From assembly GCA_950097015.1 (NCBI GenBank), contig CATNEN010000029.1, positions 1,804,001-1,868,000 of the forward strand: DNA of 64,000 bases, written 5' to 3'. Origin of the DNA: Macrostomum hystrix. Lineage: Eukaryota > Platyhelminthes > Macrostomidae. Below the pieces are notes generated by a model that was not told where the DNA came from, searched no databases, and saw only the letters and a list, made by a program, of their open reading frames with translations. Positions within the stretch are counted from its first letter, which is position 1. Each line of letters opens with the position of its first letter. The position numbers and the translations under genes are program-made. Positions 35,880-48,600 of this stretch are shown piece after piece.

Positions 35880-37300
35880 TTTAGAGTCTGCGATTTTGGA
35901 TAGTTATAGAATTTTGATAATCTGGGATTTCGGATAGTTATAGAATTTTGATAATCTGGGATTTTGGATAGTTATAGAATTTTGATAATCTGGGATTTTG
36001 GATAGTTATAGAATTTTGATAATCTGGGATTTTAGATAGTTATAGAATTTTAAGAATCTGGGATTTTGGATAGTTATAGAATTTTAAGAATCTGGGATTT
36101 TGGATAGTTATAGAATTTTGATAATCTGGGATTTCGGATAGTTATAGAATCTTGATAATCTGGGATTTCGGATAGTTATAGAATTTTGATAATCTGGGAT
36201 TTTGGATAGTTATAGAATTTTGATAATCTGGGATTTTGGATAGTTATAGAATTTTGAGAATCTGGGATTTTGGATAGTTATAGAATTTTGATAATCTGGG
36301 ATTTTGGATAGTTATAGAATTTTGATAATCTGGGATTTTGGATAGTTATAGAATTTTGATAATCTGGGATTTTGGATAGTTATAGAATTTTGAGAATCTG
36401 GGATTTTGGATAGTTATAGAATTTTGATAATCTGGGATTTTGGATAGTTATAGAATTTTTATAATCTGGGATTTGGGATAATTATAGAATTTTGAGAATC
36501 TAGGACTCCGGATAGTTATAGAATTTTGAGAATCTGGGATTTTGGATAGTTATAGAATTTTGATAATCTGGGATTTCGGATAGTTATAGAATCTTGATAA
36601 TCTGGGATTTTGGATAGTTATAGAATTTTGATAATCTGGGATTTTGGATAGTTATAGAATTTTGATAATCTGGGATTTTGGATAGTTATAGAATTTTGAG
36701 AATCTGGGATTTCGGATAGTTATAGAATTTTGAGAATCTGGGATTTTGGATAGTTATAGAATTTTTATAATCTGGGATTTGGGATAATTATAGAATTTTG
36801 AGAATCTAGGACTCCGGATAGTTATAGAATTTTGAGAATCTGGGATTTTGGATAGTTATAGAATTTTGATAATCTGGGATTTCGGATAGTTATAGAATCT
36901 TGATAATCTGGGATTTTGGATAGTTATAGAATTTTGATAATCTGGGATTTTGGATAGTTATAGAATTTTGATAATCTGGGATTTTGGATAGTTATAGAAT
37001 TTTGAGAATCTGGGATTTCGGATAGTTATAGAATTTTGAGAATCTGGGATTTTGGATAGTTATAGAATTTTGATAATCTGGGATTTTGGATAGTTATAGA
37101 ATTTTTATAATCTGGGATTTGGGATAATTATAGAATTTTGAGAATCTAGGACTCCGGATAGTTATAGAATTTTGAGAATCTGGGATTTTGGATAGTTATA
37201 GAATTTTGAGAATCTGAGATTTCAAATTGTTTTAGAAATTTGAGAATCTTGGACTTGGTATAATTCTGGAATTTAGGGAATCTGGGATTTGAGATAATTT
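35880..37300. repeat. 34-bp minisatellite with higher-order repeat
   Basis: About 41 copies with GGATAGTTATAGAATTTTGA and ATCTGGGATTTT. A rare variant with GAATTTTTATAATC recurs at 36453, 36759 and 37099 (306 and 340 bases, i.e. 9 and 10 units), each time followed by the TAGGACTCCGG variant. Confidence 0.95.
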
Positions 37301-37984
37301 TAGATTCTGTAGAATAAGCACGTCCGATTAATAGCTTTTAAAGCTAGTAAAAGCTAAAAGCTACAAGTTCATAAAAAAGGCAAGTTATAAGAAATCAGAT
37401 CACAGTAAAAATTTAACAGGAATATTTAATAGTCACATCGTGTTTTAGAAAAGTTTTACAAGTTTGTTTTTTCGAAAACAAAATTCGATCATAAAAAAGT
37501 AACTGTGTACCATCCATATTTAACAAAAGTACATATGCTTTTGTATTTCTAATTAAGCGCTTGTCAACACGGGGAAGCCACAGACCCCCGTTTAAACAGA
37601 TTGCGAACATCCGGTTTAACAGACGAAATTGCAGACATGGACTTATTAAATTGTATATATTGATTGATATATTATATTGACTGGGTTGTTACAGCCACGG
37701 CATGAATTGCTTTAGGTACTTTAATTAACAATAAGACATGCGAAACAAAAACATTTTGATATTGAATAAAATGATTAACGAATACTCGATTTTCCAATTA
37801 ACAAAAATTTGGTTAAAAAGCGCAGACAAAACAAACCTAGATTGTATGCCAGCACGACAAAGTTAAACAAGAAGGCTTCAAAACTTAAAAGTAGAAACAC
37901 TACGGTAGAAACAGACTTATCAGAAGGTAAGCATTATTCGAATAATAGTGCATCTCCCTCTCTTTAATCTACCCACTACTTCTC
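37301..37984. other. No gene seen
   Basis: AT-rich spacer. Confidence 0.4.
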
Positions 37985-38950
37985 CCTGCCCCAAATCCGC
38001 ACTAAAAGTCTCCCTACCTTCAAATCCGCTCTCTACTTCCGTCAATCTTCAAATCCGCTCTCTACTTCCGTCAATCTTCAAATCCGCTCTCTACTTCCGT
38101 CAATCTTAAAATCCGCTCTCTACTTCCGTCAATCTTCAAATCCGATCTCTACTTCCGTCTCTCTTCAAATCCGCTCTCTACTACCGTCTCTATTCAAATC
38201 CCCTCTCTACTTCCGTCAATTTTCAAATCCGCTCTCTACTTCCGTCTCTCTTCAAATCCGCTCTCTACTTCCGTCTCTATTCAAATCCGCTCTCTACTTC
38301 TATCTATATTCAAATCAGCTCTCTACTTCCGTCTCTCTTCAAATCCGCTCTCTATTTCCGTCTATATTCAAATCCGCTCTCTACTTCCGTCTCTCTTCAA
38401 ATCCGCTCTCTACTTCCGTCTATATTCAAATCCGCTCTCTACTTCTATCTATATTCAAATCAGCTCTCTACTTCCGTCTCTCTTCAAATCCGCTCTCTAT
38501 TTCCGTCTATATTCAAATCCGCTCTCTACTTCCGTCTCTCTTCAAATCCGCTCTCTACTTCCGTCTATATTCAAATCCGCTCTCTACTTCCGTCTCTCTT
38601 CAAATCCGCTCTCTACTTCCGTCTCTCTTCAAATCCGCTCTCTACTTCCGTCCCTCTTCAAATACGCTCTCTACTTCCGTCCCTCTTCAAATCCGCTCTC
38701 TACTTCCGTCTCTCTTCAAATCCGCTCTCTATTTCCACCTTTCTTCAAATCCGCTCTCTACTTCTGTCCCTCTTCAAATCCGCTCTCTACTTCCGTCCCT
38801 CTTCAAATCCGCTCTCTACTTCCGTCCCTCTTCAAATCCGCTCTCTACTTCCGTCTCTCTTCAAATCCGCTCTCTATTTCCACCTTTCTTCAAATCCGCT
38901 CTCTACTTCCGCCCCTCTTCAAATCCGCTCTCTACTTCCGTCAATGTTCG
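37985..38950. repeat. 29-bp minisatellite abutting the MRLC stop codon
   Basis: About 33 copies with CTTCAAATCCGCTCTCTACT. The last copy ends about 15 bases from the MRLC stop, so the array occupies the place of the 3' UTR. No minus-strand AATAAA is seen within it. Confidence 0.94.
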
Positions 38951-38963
38951 AATCCTTCCAGGC

Positions 38964-41893
38964 CTAGTTGTAGCCCTCCTCCTTCTTGCCGTGCTTGATG
39001 GTGCGCGTAAACTCGGCATAATCGAAGCGGCCGTCTCTGAGCGGCACGCCGTGCAGCAATTCGTCAACCTGATCATCCGTCCACCGGTCGCCCATTGTAG
39101 TGAGCACTTCGCGCAGTCGCTCCTCGCTGATGTAGCCGGAACCATCAGGATCGAAGCAGGCGAATGCGTTGCGAATAGTCTCCTCCGGATCGCTACCGGA
39201 CATCTTCTCGCCGAATAAGGTGAGGAACATGGTGAAGTTAATGGGGCCGGGCGCCTCTGATAGCATACCGTCAACGTACGGCTGCAGGCCGGCCTCGTCG
39301 CGACCCAGCGAGACCAGCATCTCGGAGAGGTCCTCGTTGTCGATGACGCCATTCTTGTTGTTGTCAATCATGTTGAAGGCCTCCTAGACGAAGGGAGATT
39401 GATATTGTAAGGCTGATGGGAGATTGATAGAGTGAAGCTCAGATTGATAGATTGAAGTTTGATACTAACACTGGTTCGAGATTGATTGATTGAGACTGGT
39501 GTGAGACTAATATATTTGAGATTGATAGATTGAGAATGATGTGAAATGAATACGAGGGGAGTTCCAAAAGTCCTTTCCGTTTTGAGCATAGCTCAGGATG
39601 TAGAGGTCCGATTGCAAAACGGTTTTTGATGGCTTATAGAACTTTTTTCTGTGCCTATTTTGACACCAAGCTTATTAAAAAAGGCCTACTTTTCACAAAA
39701 CGCTAGGCGTTTTACTATGGAGATCTAGTGAAAGGGTTACAGAAACAACGAGGTTGATCACTCAGTTGCTATCGACCTGCTTCAAAGCGCTCAATCCAAT
39801 TGCAAATGGTGCGAAGATTCACTGCTTGATCCTGGTATGCGGTGACCAAGCCTTGATGAATTTGAATAGCCGACTGACAATTTCTCCACAGTGAAAAGAT
39901 CGCAGCTCGCTGTGCTTCCATGGAGGTGATCCAAACTCCAGATGTCAAAAGAGACAGCAAACTTGTTGACAAGATGTAAGGCTTTTGAAAACACAATACT
40001 TGCAGAAAGACTCTTGTAATGTTTCAGCAAAATCATGTCAAGATTCTGGCTAACATTTCCTTTCTTGGGCTTTAAAATTAAAGTCAACACAACACAAGAT
40101 TGGGTTTTCGGCAGAAAAACAATATTTGTAAACCGAATGGTAGGTGTCTATGACCCATGCCCATATATCTCAGAAACAGCTTTACCGTTTAGCATAAGCT
40201 TAGTGTCAAAAGAAGCACAGAAAAAGTTCCATAAGCTATCGAAAACCGTTTTGCAATCAGACCTCGACATCCTGAGCTATGCTCAAAAGGGAAAGGACTT
40301 TTGGAACACCCCTAGTAGATTGAGACTGAGACTGATGTGAGATTGATAGATTGAGACTGGTGTGAGATTGATAGATTGAGACTGATGTGAAATGAATAGA
40401 TTGAGACTGATGTGAGATTGATAGATTGAGACTGGTGTGAGATTGATAGATTGGGACTGGTGCGAGATTGATAGATTGAGACTGGTGTGAGATTAATAGA
40501 TTGAGACTGATGTGAGATTGATAGATTGAGACTGGTGTGAGATTGATAGATTGAGACTGGTGTGAGATTGATAGATTGGGACTGGTGCGAGATTGATAGA
40601 TTGAGACTGGTGTGAGATTGATAGAGTGAGACTTGTGTTAGATTGATAGATTGAGACTGGTGTGAGATTGATAGAGTGAGACTGGTGTGAGATTGATAGA
40701 TTGAGACTGGTGTGAGATTGATAGATTGGGACTGGTGTGAGATTGATAGATTGAGACTGGTGTGAGATTGATAGAGTAAGACTGGTGTGAGATTGATAGA
40801 TTGAGACTGGTGTGAGATTGATAGAGTGAGACTGGTGTTAGATTGATAGATTGAGACTGGTGTGAGATTGATAGATTGAGACTGGTGTTAGATTGATAGA
40901 TTGAGACTGGTGTGAGATTGATAGATTGAGACTGGTGTGAGATTGATAGATTGGGACTGGTGCGAGATTGATAGATTGAGACTGGTGTGAGATTGATAGA
41001 TTGAGACTGATGTGAGATTGATAGATTGAGACTGGTGTGAGATTGATAGATTGGGACTGGTGCGAGATTGATAGATTGAGACTGGTGTGAGATTGATAGA
41101 GTGAGACTTGTGTTAGATTGATAGATTGAGACTGGTGTGAGATTGATAGAGTGAGACTGGTGTTAGATTGATAGATTGAGACTGGTGTGAGATTGATAGA
41201 TTGAGACGGAGGTGTGAGATTGAGAGGGGAAGACTGAGATTTATAGACTGATATGGGACAATGAGAGAGGGATGCGTTAAAAGCGATGGAATAATTTACG
41301 ACAATCATTGTAGCTAGGTTTAAAACCAAAAGCAGGATTTCAACTGGCTCTGTGAAAATTGATCCGACTCACAACATGGTGGAAAGTGACATAAGAATAA
41401 ATACTTACATTAGAAATACGAAATACTTTCGTCATTTTACGGGATTAACTTATTTTTAGGACACATTCTATAAAGATGTCACATCTACAACACAAAGAAG
41501 TTCACAGCTTACGACACAATAATTCAGTGTTAAATGTTTACAGCAATAAGTAAAATTGTGCGAGTGCGGGCAAAGGGTGCGATGCTAAGACAGCCATGGA
41601 ACCCTTTACAACTTCCGTCCACTGATTTGCCTAGGGCGTGTACAGTCACAGAGGCACAGTACAGATCTTTGCGGACAACAAGGTGTAGAGGATTCCAATG
41701 CAACTGTCGGAACTACAAAAGTGCTTACAGAAATTTACAGACAAAAAAATCAAGGCCAAAGTTATATTACAGAACAAAAAATGTCAATCACCTTGAATTC
41801 CTGAACAGATTGTTCAGTGAACATGCTGAACACATTGCTGGTGTAACGCTGCGTCCTTTGAGGTCCGCGACGCCTTGTAGCCGCCCTGGACAT
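38964..41893 (-). CDS. MYL9: Myosin regulatory light chain, non-muscle/smooth type
   Basis: Complete in two coding exons: 41792-41893 (ATG) and 38964-39383 (TAG), phase 0, giving 173 residues against 172 in vertebrate MYL9/MYL12. Exon 1 gives a basic N-terminus with [11 protein letters not shown]; the Thr-Ser pair at residues 18-19 with upstream arginines is the myosin light chain kinase / Rho-kinase site that switches non-muscle myosin II on. Exon 2 begins [19 protein letters not shown], an intact first EF-hand loop (residues 41-52) for the divalent ion. [21 protein letters not shown] and [16 protein letters not shown] follow, with the family's C-terminal FTRTIKHG. The protein binds the neck of myosin II heavy chain in the cytoplasm. 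The 2.4-kb intron holds a minisatellite and a mariner-derived MITE. An acceptor-like CAG lies 16 bases before the ATG (41910). Confidence 0.96.
39395..41225. repeat. 25-bp minisatellite in the MRLC intron, split by a MITE
   Basis: Copies at 39395-39550 and 40318-41225, unit GATTGATAGATTGAGACTGG plus TGTGA, about 42 in total. The element at 39553-40315 interrupts one copy. Confidence 0.94.
39553..40315 (-). mobile_element. Mariner-derived MITE with ~125-base inverted repeats
   Basis: Flanked by TA at 39551-39552 and 40316-40317. Arms 39553-39678 and 40192-40315 are inverted repeats at about 90%: left CGAGGGGAGTTCCAAAAGTC, right (reverse strand) CTAGGGGTGTTCCAAAAGTC. Inside, on the minus strand, a frame (39769-39920) encodes the N-terminal helix-turn-helix part of a mariner transposase, ending [15 protein letters not shown]. 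The catalytic domain is absent, so the element is non-autonomous. An adjacent repeat copy (40383-40415) preserves the uninterrupted target. Confidence 0.88.
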
Positions 41894-44800
41894 GGCTAGA
41901 TTATGCTGGCTGCAATCGACAAGTTCATATATATTATACTACTACTAATAGTACATATACATTTTCACTTGGTTCTGTGCTAAACCATTTATGAAGTGTT
42001 ATATGTCCAAAAAGTGAAATAAATATATTAAAATCACAACAATTTGCTGCATCACTTTTATACAAAGATGACCTAGGAATCACCTAGCTTTTTTAATTAT
42101 AAATCAAAATCATCATTGGATACACATTGGGTATGTTATTAATATTGAAGTATGCATGCCAATTGGGTTCTGTTTTTTGTTATTAATGGGCAAAGAATAC
42201 TTCATTCAGATAAAAATCGCGAATTCACATTTTAAACAGCACAATTCAAATCCAAATTCATCACACAATATGACAGGGAAACCACTGAAGGTCTAGCAAA
42301 GTTAATAATTAAGATTTCAATAATCAGAGATTAGCTGCCATGAGGTCTTAGCAACCAACAACAAATTCAAGTTGTTTCAATGCTTTACAAACAATTGTCA
42401 CCATGCATATTTTGCTTGGTATTTACGTAATAGCTTGCATGTTCACAACACATCATTAATTATTCACTTGAATTTTTGTCAATAAATTCAACAGAAAATA
42501 AATACGAAAATATGTAAATTAGCATCCACTAGAGATGTGAGCTTCATAATACAAAAAATGTATACTTAATAATTTACAATTTAATAATGGGAATGCTAAG
42601 TTAAACCAAAAGACATAGATATGATTAGTTTATATACACAACCAATAAACATGTGTAAATGTGACCAACTACCACCATATGAGATAACTGAAGCAATTGC
42701 TAGGCTTATTTAAAAACCTAATAATTGTTACCAGACTTTTAGTGATATAGCCTAAATGGGCAACATTGCAGTTTGCCTTGTATATTTATTTTTAACTTTG
42801 AAAATGAATGAGCATAATATGTGGAAAAACAAAACACAAATGGCAAGCATTCTAGGCAGTTATTACCTTAGATACAACACAAAAATTGTCTGCAGCAATG
42901 TATAATGACCAATCTAGTAGAGTCTAAAGAATTTAACAAAACATTTTGGGGTATAGCCTCCATGGGAAATCTTCTAGATGACACTTAAATAGAGCATTAG
43001 ATATGCTATGCATGCTCTAGAATTTTCACTTTCCATTGGTCAGTCATCCCTTTAAACATGTTCTCTTGGTTTTGGCCTTAGAAAAACAATGTAGCATAAC
43101 TAGTTGACTCAAACTCAGACTCAATGTGATGTAAGTACTTATTAAAAAATAATAATTAGCTATGCGAAACAAACTGCAACATTGCCCCTGAATGTGTAAT
43201 TTTATGCTTTCATGTCAAAATGGCCAAAAATCAAAACAGCCACCTGACATAAAAGACTTGCCCATACATCAAAAGGGCCACAGAGAATACAAAAACTTAT
43301 ACAACTTAATCTCTAAGCTTTAATTATTAATTAGCAAGACAGTGGATAATAAGTTATCTAAAACATCATAATGTTTATTCACTTTAAGCCTCACTTTTGG
43401 GAATTTCTAGAACTAGACTATACTAATAAACTAATTCTTTGGAGCATACATTTTTCCTAACTACATTTTTTCTGTCACCATTTGGATGTAGCCCAGCAGG
43501 GGCATCATCATTTAAAGCAAAAAATATATGTTAAAAAAGAATTCTAGCTCCATGGGTTCCTTTCAATTGAATCTAGGTCAATTTTTGTATTAAAATTTTA
43601 GCTAGCTGAGCTTTACATGCATACATGCGCAACACCCAGCCGATACAGCCGGGTGAAACGAGGGCCAAGCAAGGTAAGTCGCAAAGGGGGACCAAGGGAC
43701 AAAAAAGGAAAGTGTGAAGAAAAGGAAAAAGGGGAGAGAAAAAGAGAGCAAATGAGAGCAAAAACTAAGTTGCATGGCTGGCTAAGATTTGGGAGGTTGT
43801 GCATGTATGTTTACATGTGGCCACTATGTAATTTTGCATTGTGGATTCGTTTTTATGTGCAGCTACCATTGTTTCATGTAAGTAACATATCATAAGTACT
43901 ATATTATATGGTAGTTATTATTTCTCCGGTTTCTAACTGGACAAATAACAACTGCCATATTATATTATTAGGGCAAAAGCACAGCTAGGGCTGAGCTAGA
44001 GCACAAATATATAGACCTAGGCCCTATCTGATTTTAGTATTTGATTGCATGCTTCGTAAAAACATGGTAGGCCTAATAGCAATTGCCAATTAAATAATTG
44101 TTTGGCATTAGCTAAGCCTATTGTTCAGAAGAACTTTAGAAAACAATTCTAGCTTGTGGATTTTTTGCTTTAGGTGTAGCTTAGAAATAGTATCTGTAAA
44201 AATGCTATCGTATTTGATTTCGATTTTTTTGTTGTTAAGAGGTTTGGGTCTAAGACCCGCGGGTCAGCCCTGGGAGGGGCTCTTCCGCTGTTATTTGATT
44301 TCGATTTTAAATCCTTTAAATTTTATTCGTGTAAATAATTAAGCAGTTCGTAAAATAGGCGCTTCTGTCACAGCATCACTATCACCTCATATTTCGCAAT
44401 TTACAGGGCCCTAGCCTAGTGATAGTTAAAAAACTCATGCAATGCTACATGCAGGTACTTTTAAATATCAAGTGCAAATAAAATATGCTCGTCTGTAGTC
44501 TGTCATTAAGTCCCAAGAAAATGTGCGAAGCATAGCCAAGGAGGATTACTTTACTTCCTGAGTTAGATTCCCTGAGTAGCGCAGCGGAGGATGCTAATGT
44601 AGTGCGGCTGGAAATCTTCTGTTAAAACTGCGCTAAATATTTAATTGTTGCTATACAGTAACTATAGCAGTTGCAAATAACATTATTATGTTATTAATTT
44701 CTACTTTTATGACCCTTGAAAATAATGCAAATATTAATTATAAATTATTTTAATCGTTGTCTAATTAAAATATAATCGCACCAGTTTGAAAAGCGCGCTG

Positions 44801-45584
44801 CAATCGAGTGTAAGTGTAAGGCGCGGCGCGGCGTGTAAACTGAAGACGTTAAAGTGCGGTAGTAAAACTGTTCAAATTTGCGGCCTTCAAACCCAGTTAT
44901 ACTACACTAATAAAATTGAAACGAATACAATTTGACGTGCTTGATCTTCTTAGAAATTAAAGACAAATTATGAATATATTGCTATGTCTTTACAAGTAAA
45001 TTACTTATTCATTTATTTTATTGAGTAACAAAATATCGAATTGTCTTTGGTGAGTTTTTTATATTAATAGTTTGTTTTTCTGTGTAGTTTGCCAACATTT
45101 GAAATGAAGTTGAACTGACATACAAGTTCTGCGAGTAAGTAATGTTCTTTATTTTATTTTATAAATGCTCTTTTGAGTGCTTTTGCTAATATAGGGTACA
45201 TGTGCGTCATCGTCTCTTATCATGTATTCATTCATTTAGATTGTCTCTGATGATCCTGTTCGCGGCCTCCATGCTGGTTACACGTGACTGCATGATTCAG
45301 TCGGTAATTTTCTAATTTGCTGAGACTTAGAATTAGATGAGCAAAACTCATCCCTGACATTTCAGGGGCTAGTAGCTGGCTTAGGCGTATAGTAGGACTG
45401 CAGTGAGATAATTCACAGTGAGAGCAGTGTGAAAGCTTTCAAATCAAATCGGGCAATAAAGCTAATAAGCTCTGACTTGGGTGAACGCTATGCAAGTCTT
45501 AATTAGTTCTTGTGGAAATTGAAAGAAAGCTCCGAACTGTCACATCGAGCCTTTATATAGCACCATGTACCGTTATTCAATTGA
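41894..45584. other. Long AT-rich region, no gene seen
   Basis: No tandem array and no coding exon recognised across 3.7 kb, unusual for this window. A CpG-rich patch (GGCGCGGCGCGGCGTGT) lies at about 44819-44837. The MRLC promoter should be near 41.9-42.5 kb but is not defined. Confidence 0.45.
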
Positions 45585-45590
45585 TTTATT
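45585..45590 (-). promoter_or_regulatory. Poly(A) signal of the secreted repeat protein gene
   Basis: AATAAA on the minus strand, 82 bases after the stop at 45672. Confidence 0.6.
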
Positions 45591-45671
45591 CTCACAGCTA
45601 TAATTTATGTTTCCCATCAGTCCAATATAGCTGAATAACAGAAAAATATTCCCCAACATAAGTAACTGTGT

Positions 45672-48600
45672 TTAGGCAAAGTCCCTCCGGATGAGGTCGA
45701 TAATCCGGCTCATGAGGTCGCTCAGCATTTGGTTCAATAGCTGCTTGTTGGCCTCAGCAATGCCTACCAGATTGTTGGCGATAAGGTGCAGGATGGTGCG
45801 CACATTCTCCATCAGGTCTCGGCCAGCGATGCCAATCTGGATGAAGATCTCTACAATCTTGGCGATTGGCACAGCCAGAACTTCAGCCAAGGCGTCCACC
45901 GCCCGGCGGATGAGCTCGGCGGCTTGACCAACCTGGTTCTCAATGTCTTTGCGCAAGTTGTCAAGCACCTGCGTGATGGAGACAGAAAGGGTTTTTCCAG
46001 ACGCTTGCAGAGGCAAGTGTGTCAGACACAATGACCTTGAGAGATGCCAGTCTATGACCTTGATAGATGCCAGTCTATGACCTTGAGAGATGCCAGTCTA
46101 TGACCTTGAGAGATGCCATTTTTATGACCCTGAGAGATACCAATCTGTGACCCTGAAAGACCCAATCTGTGACCCTGAAAGACCCCAATCTGTGACCCTG
46201 AGAGACGCCAATCTATGACCTTGAGAGATGCCAGTCTATGTCCTTGAGGGATGCCAGTTTATAACCTTGAGAGATACCAGTCTATGACTTTGAGAGATGC
46301 CATTTTATAACCCTGAGAGACGCCAATCTGTGACCCCGAGAGACGCCAATCTATGACCTTGAGAGCCACGCTCAATGACGCTAAGATTGATTGATACTGC
46401 AGTCTCAACGCTGAAATGACGTTCCACTCACCTGGTTGATTAGGTTAGTAATGGGACCCAGAATGCGGCCGATAATCTCAAGCAAGATTGAGAAATCCAA
46501 CGATTCGCGCGCCGCAACTTTGTCTCCGTCGATGACCTTAAGCAGGCCCGAGATCACGTAGCTTAGGATGCTCTTGAAAATGGCCTTGTTAGCCTCGTGA
46601 ATGCCTGAGACGCTGTCTGGTTGGTTAGGAACAACCTTTTTATTGGTTTCTGATCATTTTTTACAGATTTAATATTTTTACCAAGGTAGCAGGCAAGATT
46701 TTATGAGCTTCGAAGTATCAAAACTGTAGTTCGCATTTAAAAAAAATACCTAACCCTCACCAATGATAGCATCCAGGGCGCGCTTAATAGCCTTGGCAAC
46801 ATCGCCGATTTCGATGCCAATGTCGCTAAGGACGCCGATGATCTTGATGACTGGGTCGCGCAGAAGCAGGGTCAGCTCGTCGATTAGGCGCTGCACCTTC
46901 GCCTTGGCCTCGTCGGTCTTGTCCTCGATCAGCTGGCGGATCTGGTCCAGAATCTGTACGGGATGGACGGTAGTTTCAGTCTAAGAGAAGTGAACTTAAC
47001 TGGGGCTTTGGGACTGAGAAGTCTAGAGATAGATCATGTTAGTAGAACTTTGTTACCAGTTGAAGCATTGGTTTGTCTCAGACATCGAGTCTCGTAAGAC
47101 TCAGGAAATTATAGTTGACTGCCGAAGAGCGGAATTTCGACTAATGAGTCACGACGGGTCAGGTGAAAAGGAAGTGGGGTGGCTGCACAGGCAGTGGGGT
47201 GGCTGCATATGGGGTGGGTAGCTGCACAGGCAGTGGGGTGGCTGCATATGGGGTGGGTAGCTGCACAGGGAGTGAGGTGGCTTTACAGGGAGTGGGGTGG
47301 CTGCACAGGAAGTGGGGTCGCTGCACAGGAAGTGGGGTGGCTGCACAGGGATTGGGGTGGCTGCTGCAGCGAGAAGGTTGCCACATTGTAAGGACGTAAA
47401 TGAAGACTGACTAAAGCTTTCAAAGCCAACTTTTTAAAGTGATTCAAGGAAAGAAATTCTCTAATCCAGTTGTGTGCGATCTATGTGAAGGGCATGTGAA
47501 ATAGACATATAATAAAGTACGCAGTGAAAGGCTATGATATAGCAGGTAGCCAGGACTCACACTGTTGATCTTGTTAAGGATCGGCTGCACAATCCAACCA
47601 ATAATACGATCGATAATAAGGTATGCATCGCTGCGGCTGATGGACACAAGGTTAGCTTTGCCTTTGATCTTCGACACCAGGATGTCAGTGATCTTGTCGA
47701 TCAGGCGGGAAACAGTCTCCACACCGATGGAAGCGATCGAGCCGATGCCACCTGGAATAGATCCAAGTTTTAGATAAAAAAATATTCTGACAAGTCAGAA
47801 GCCTTGACCAATCAGAAGCATTGACCAATCAGAAGCCTTGACCCATCAGAAGCCTCGACCAATCAGAAGCTTTGACCAATCAGAAGCCTTGACCAATCAG
47901 AAGCCTTGACCAATCAGAAGCCTTGACCAATCAGAAGCCTTGACCAATCAGAAATTCTTGACCAATCAGAAGCCTTGACCAATCAGAAGCCTTGACCAAT
48001 CAGAAGCCTTGACCAATCAGAAGCCTTGACCAATCAGAAGCCTTGACCAATCAGAAGCCTTGACCAATCAGAAGCCTTGACCAATCAGAAGCCTTGACCA
48101 ATCAGAAGCCTTGACCAATCAGAAGCCTTGACCAATCAGAAGCCTTGACCAATCAGAAGCCTTGACCAATCAGAAGCCACAACCAATTGTCAGGGCTACC
48201 TATCGGATTTAAACGATTGGAGGTCACCGATCGGAGGTAACCGAAGCTCACCGATGATGGCAGCCACAGCCTGGCGCACAGCCGCCCGGAGCTGGGTGAT
48301 CTCTCCGTGCAGGTTGTTGGTAATGTCCAGGATTCTGATGACAAACGGCCGGATGAGCTCGGCGATGGCGTCGGCATAGTCCAGAATGTTATCTCCAATG
48401 ATTCCAATCTGGTCCACAAGAGAGTTGATCATGGACTGCACCTGCTTCTTAGCAAACTCGATGATCGGCGCGATCAGCTTGTCCTTGATGCCGCCTAGCA
48501 GCAGTGGTGAACTCGCATCAGTCAAGAGACGATGGAAGACCTCAAGCTCGCTGGCCGTTGGCAGCAGCTTGTCGACGATGTACTCAATCAGGGCCTTGAT

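Noticed and set aside
41534-41899. 121-residue forward frame
   Set aside because: It is the opposite strand of MRLC exon 1, which has the clear family match.
44819-44837. CpG-rich patch as a promoter or CpG island
   Set aside because: Only about 20 bases, and no gene start could be tied to it.
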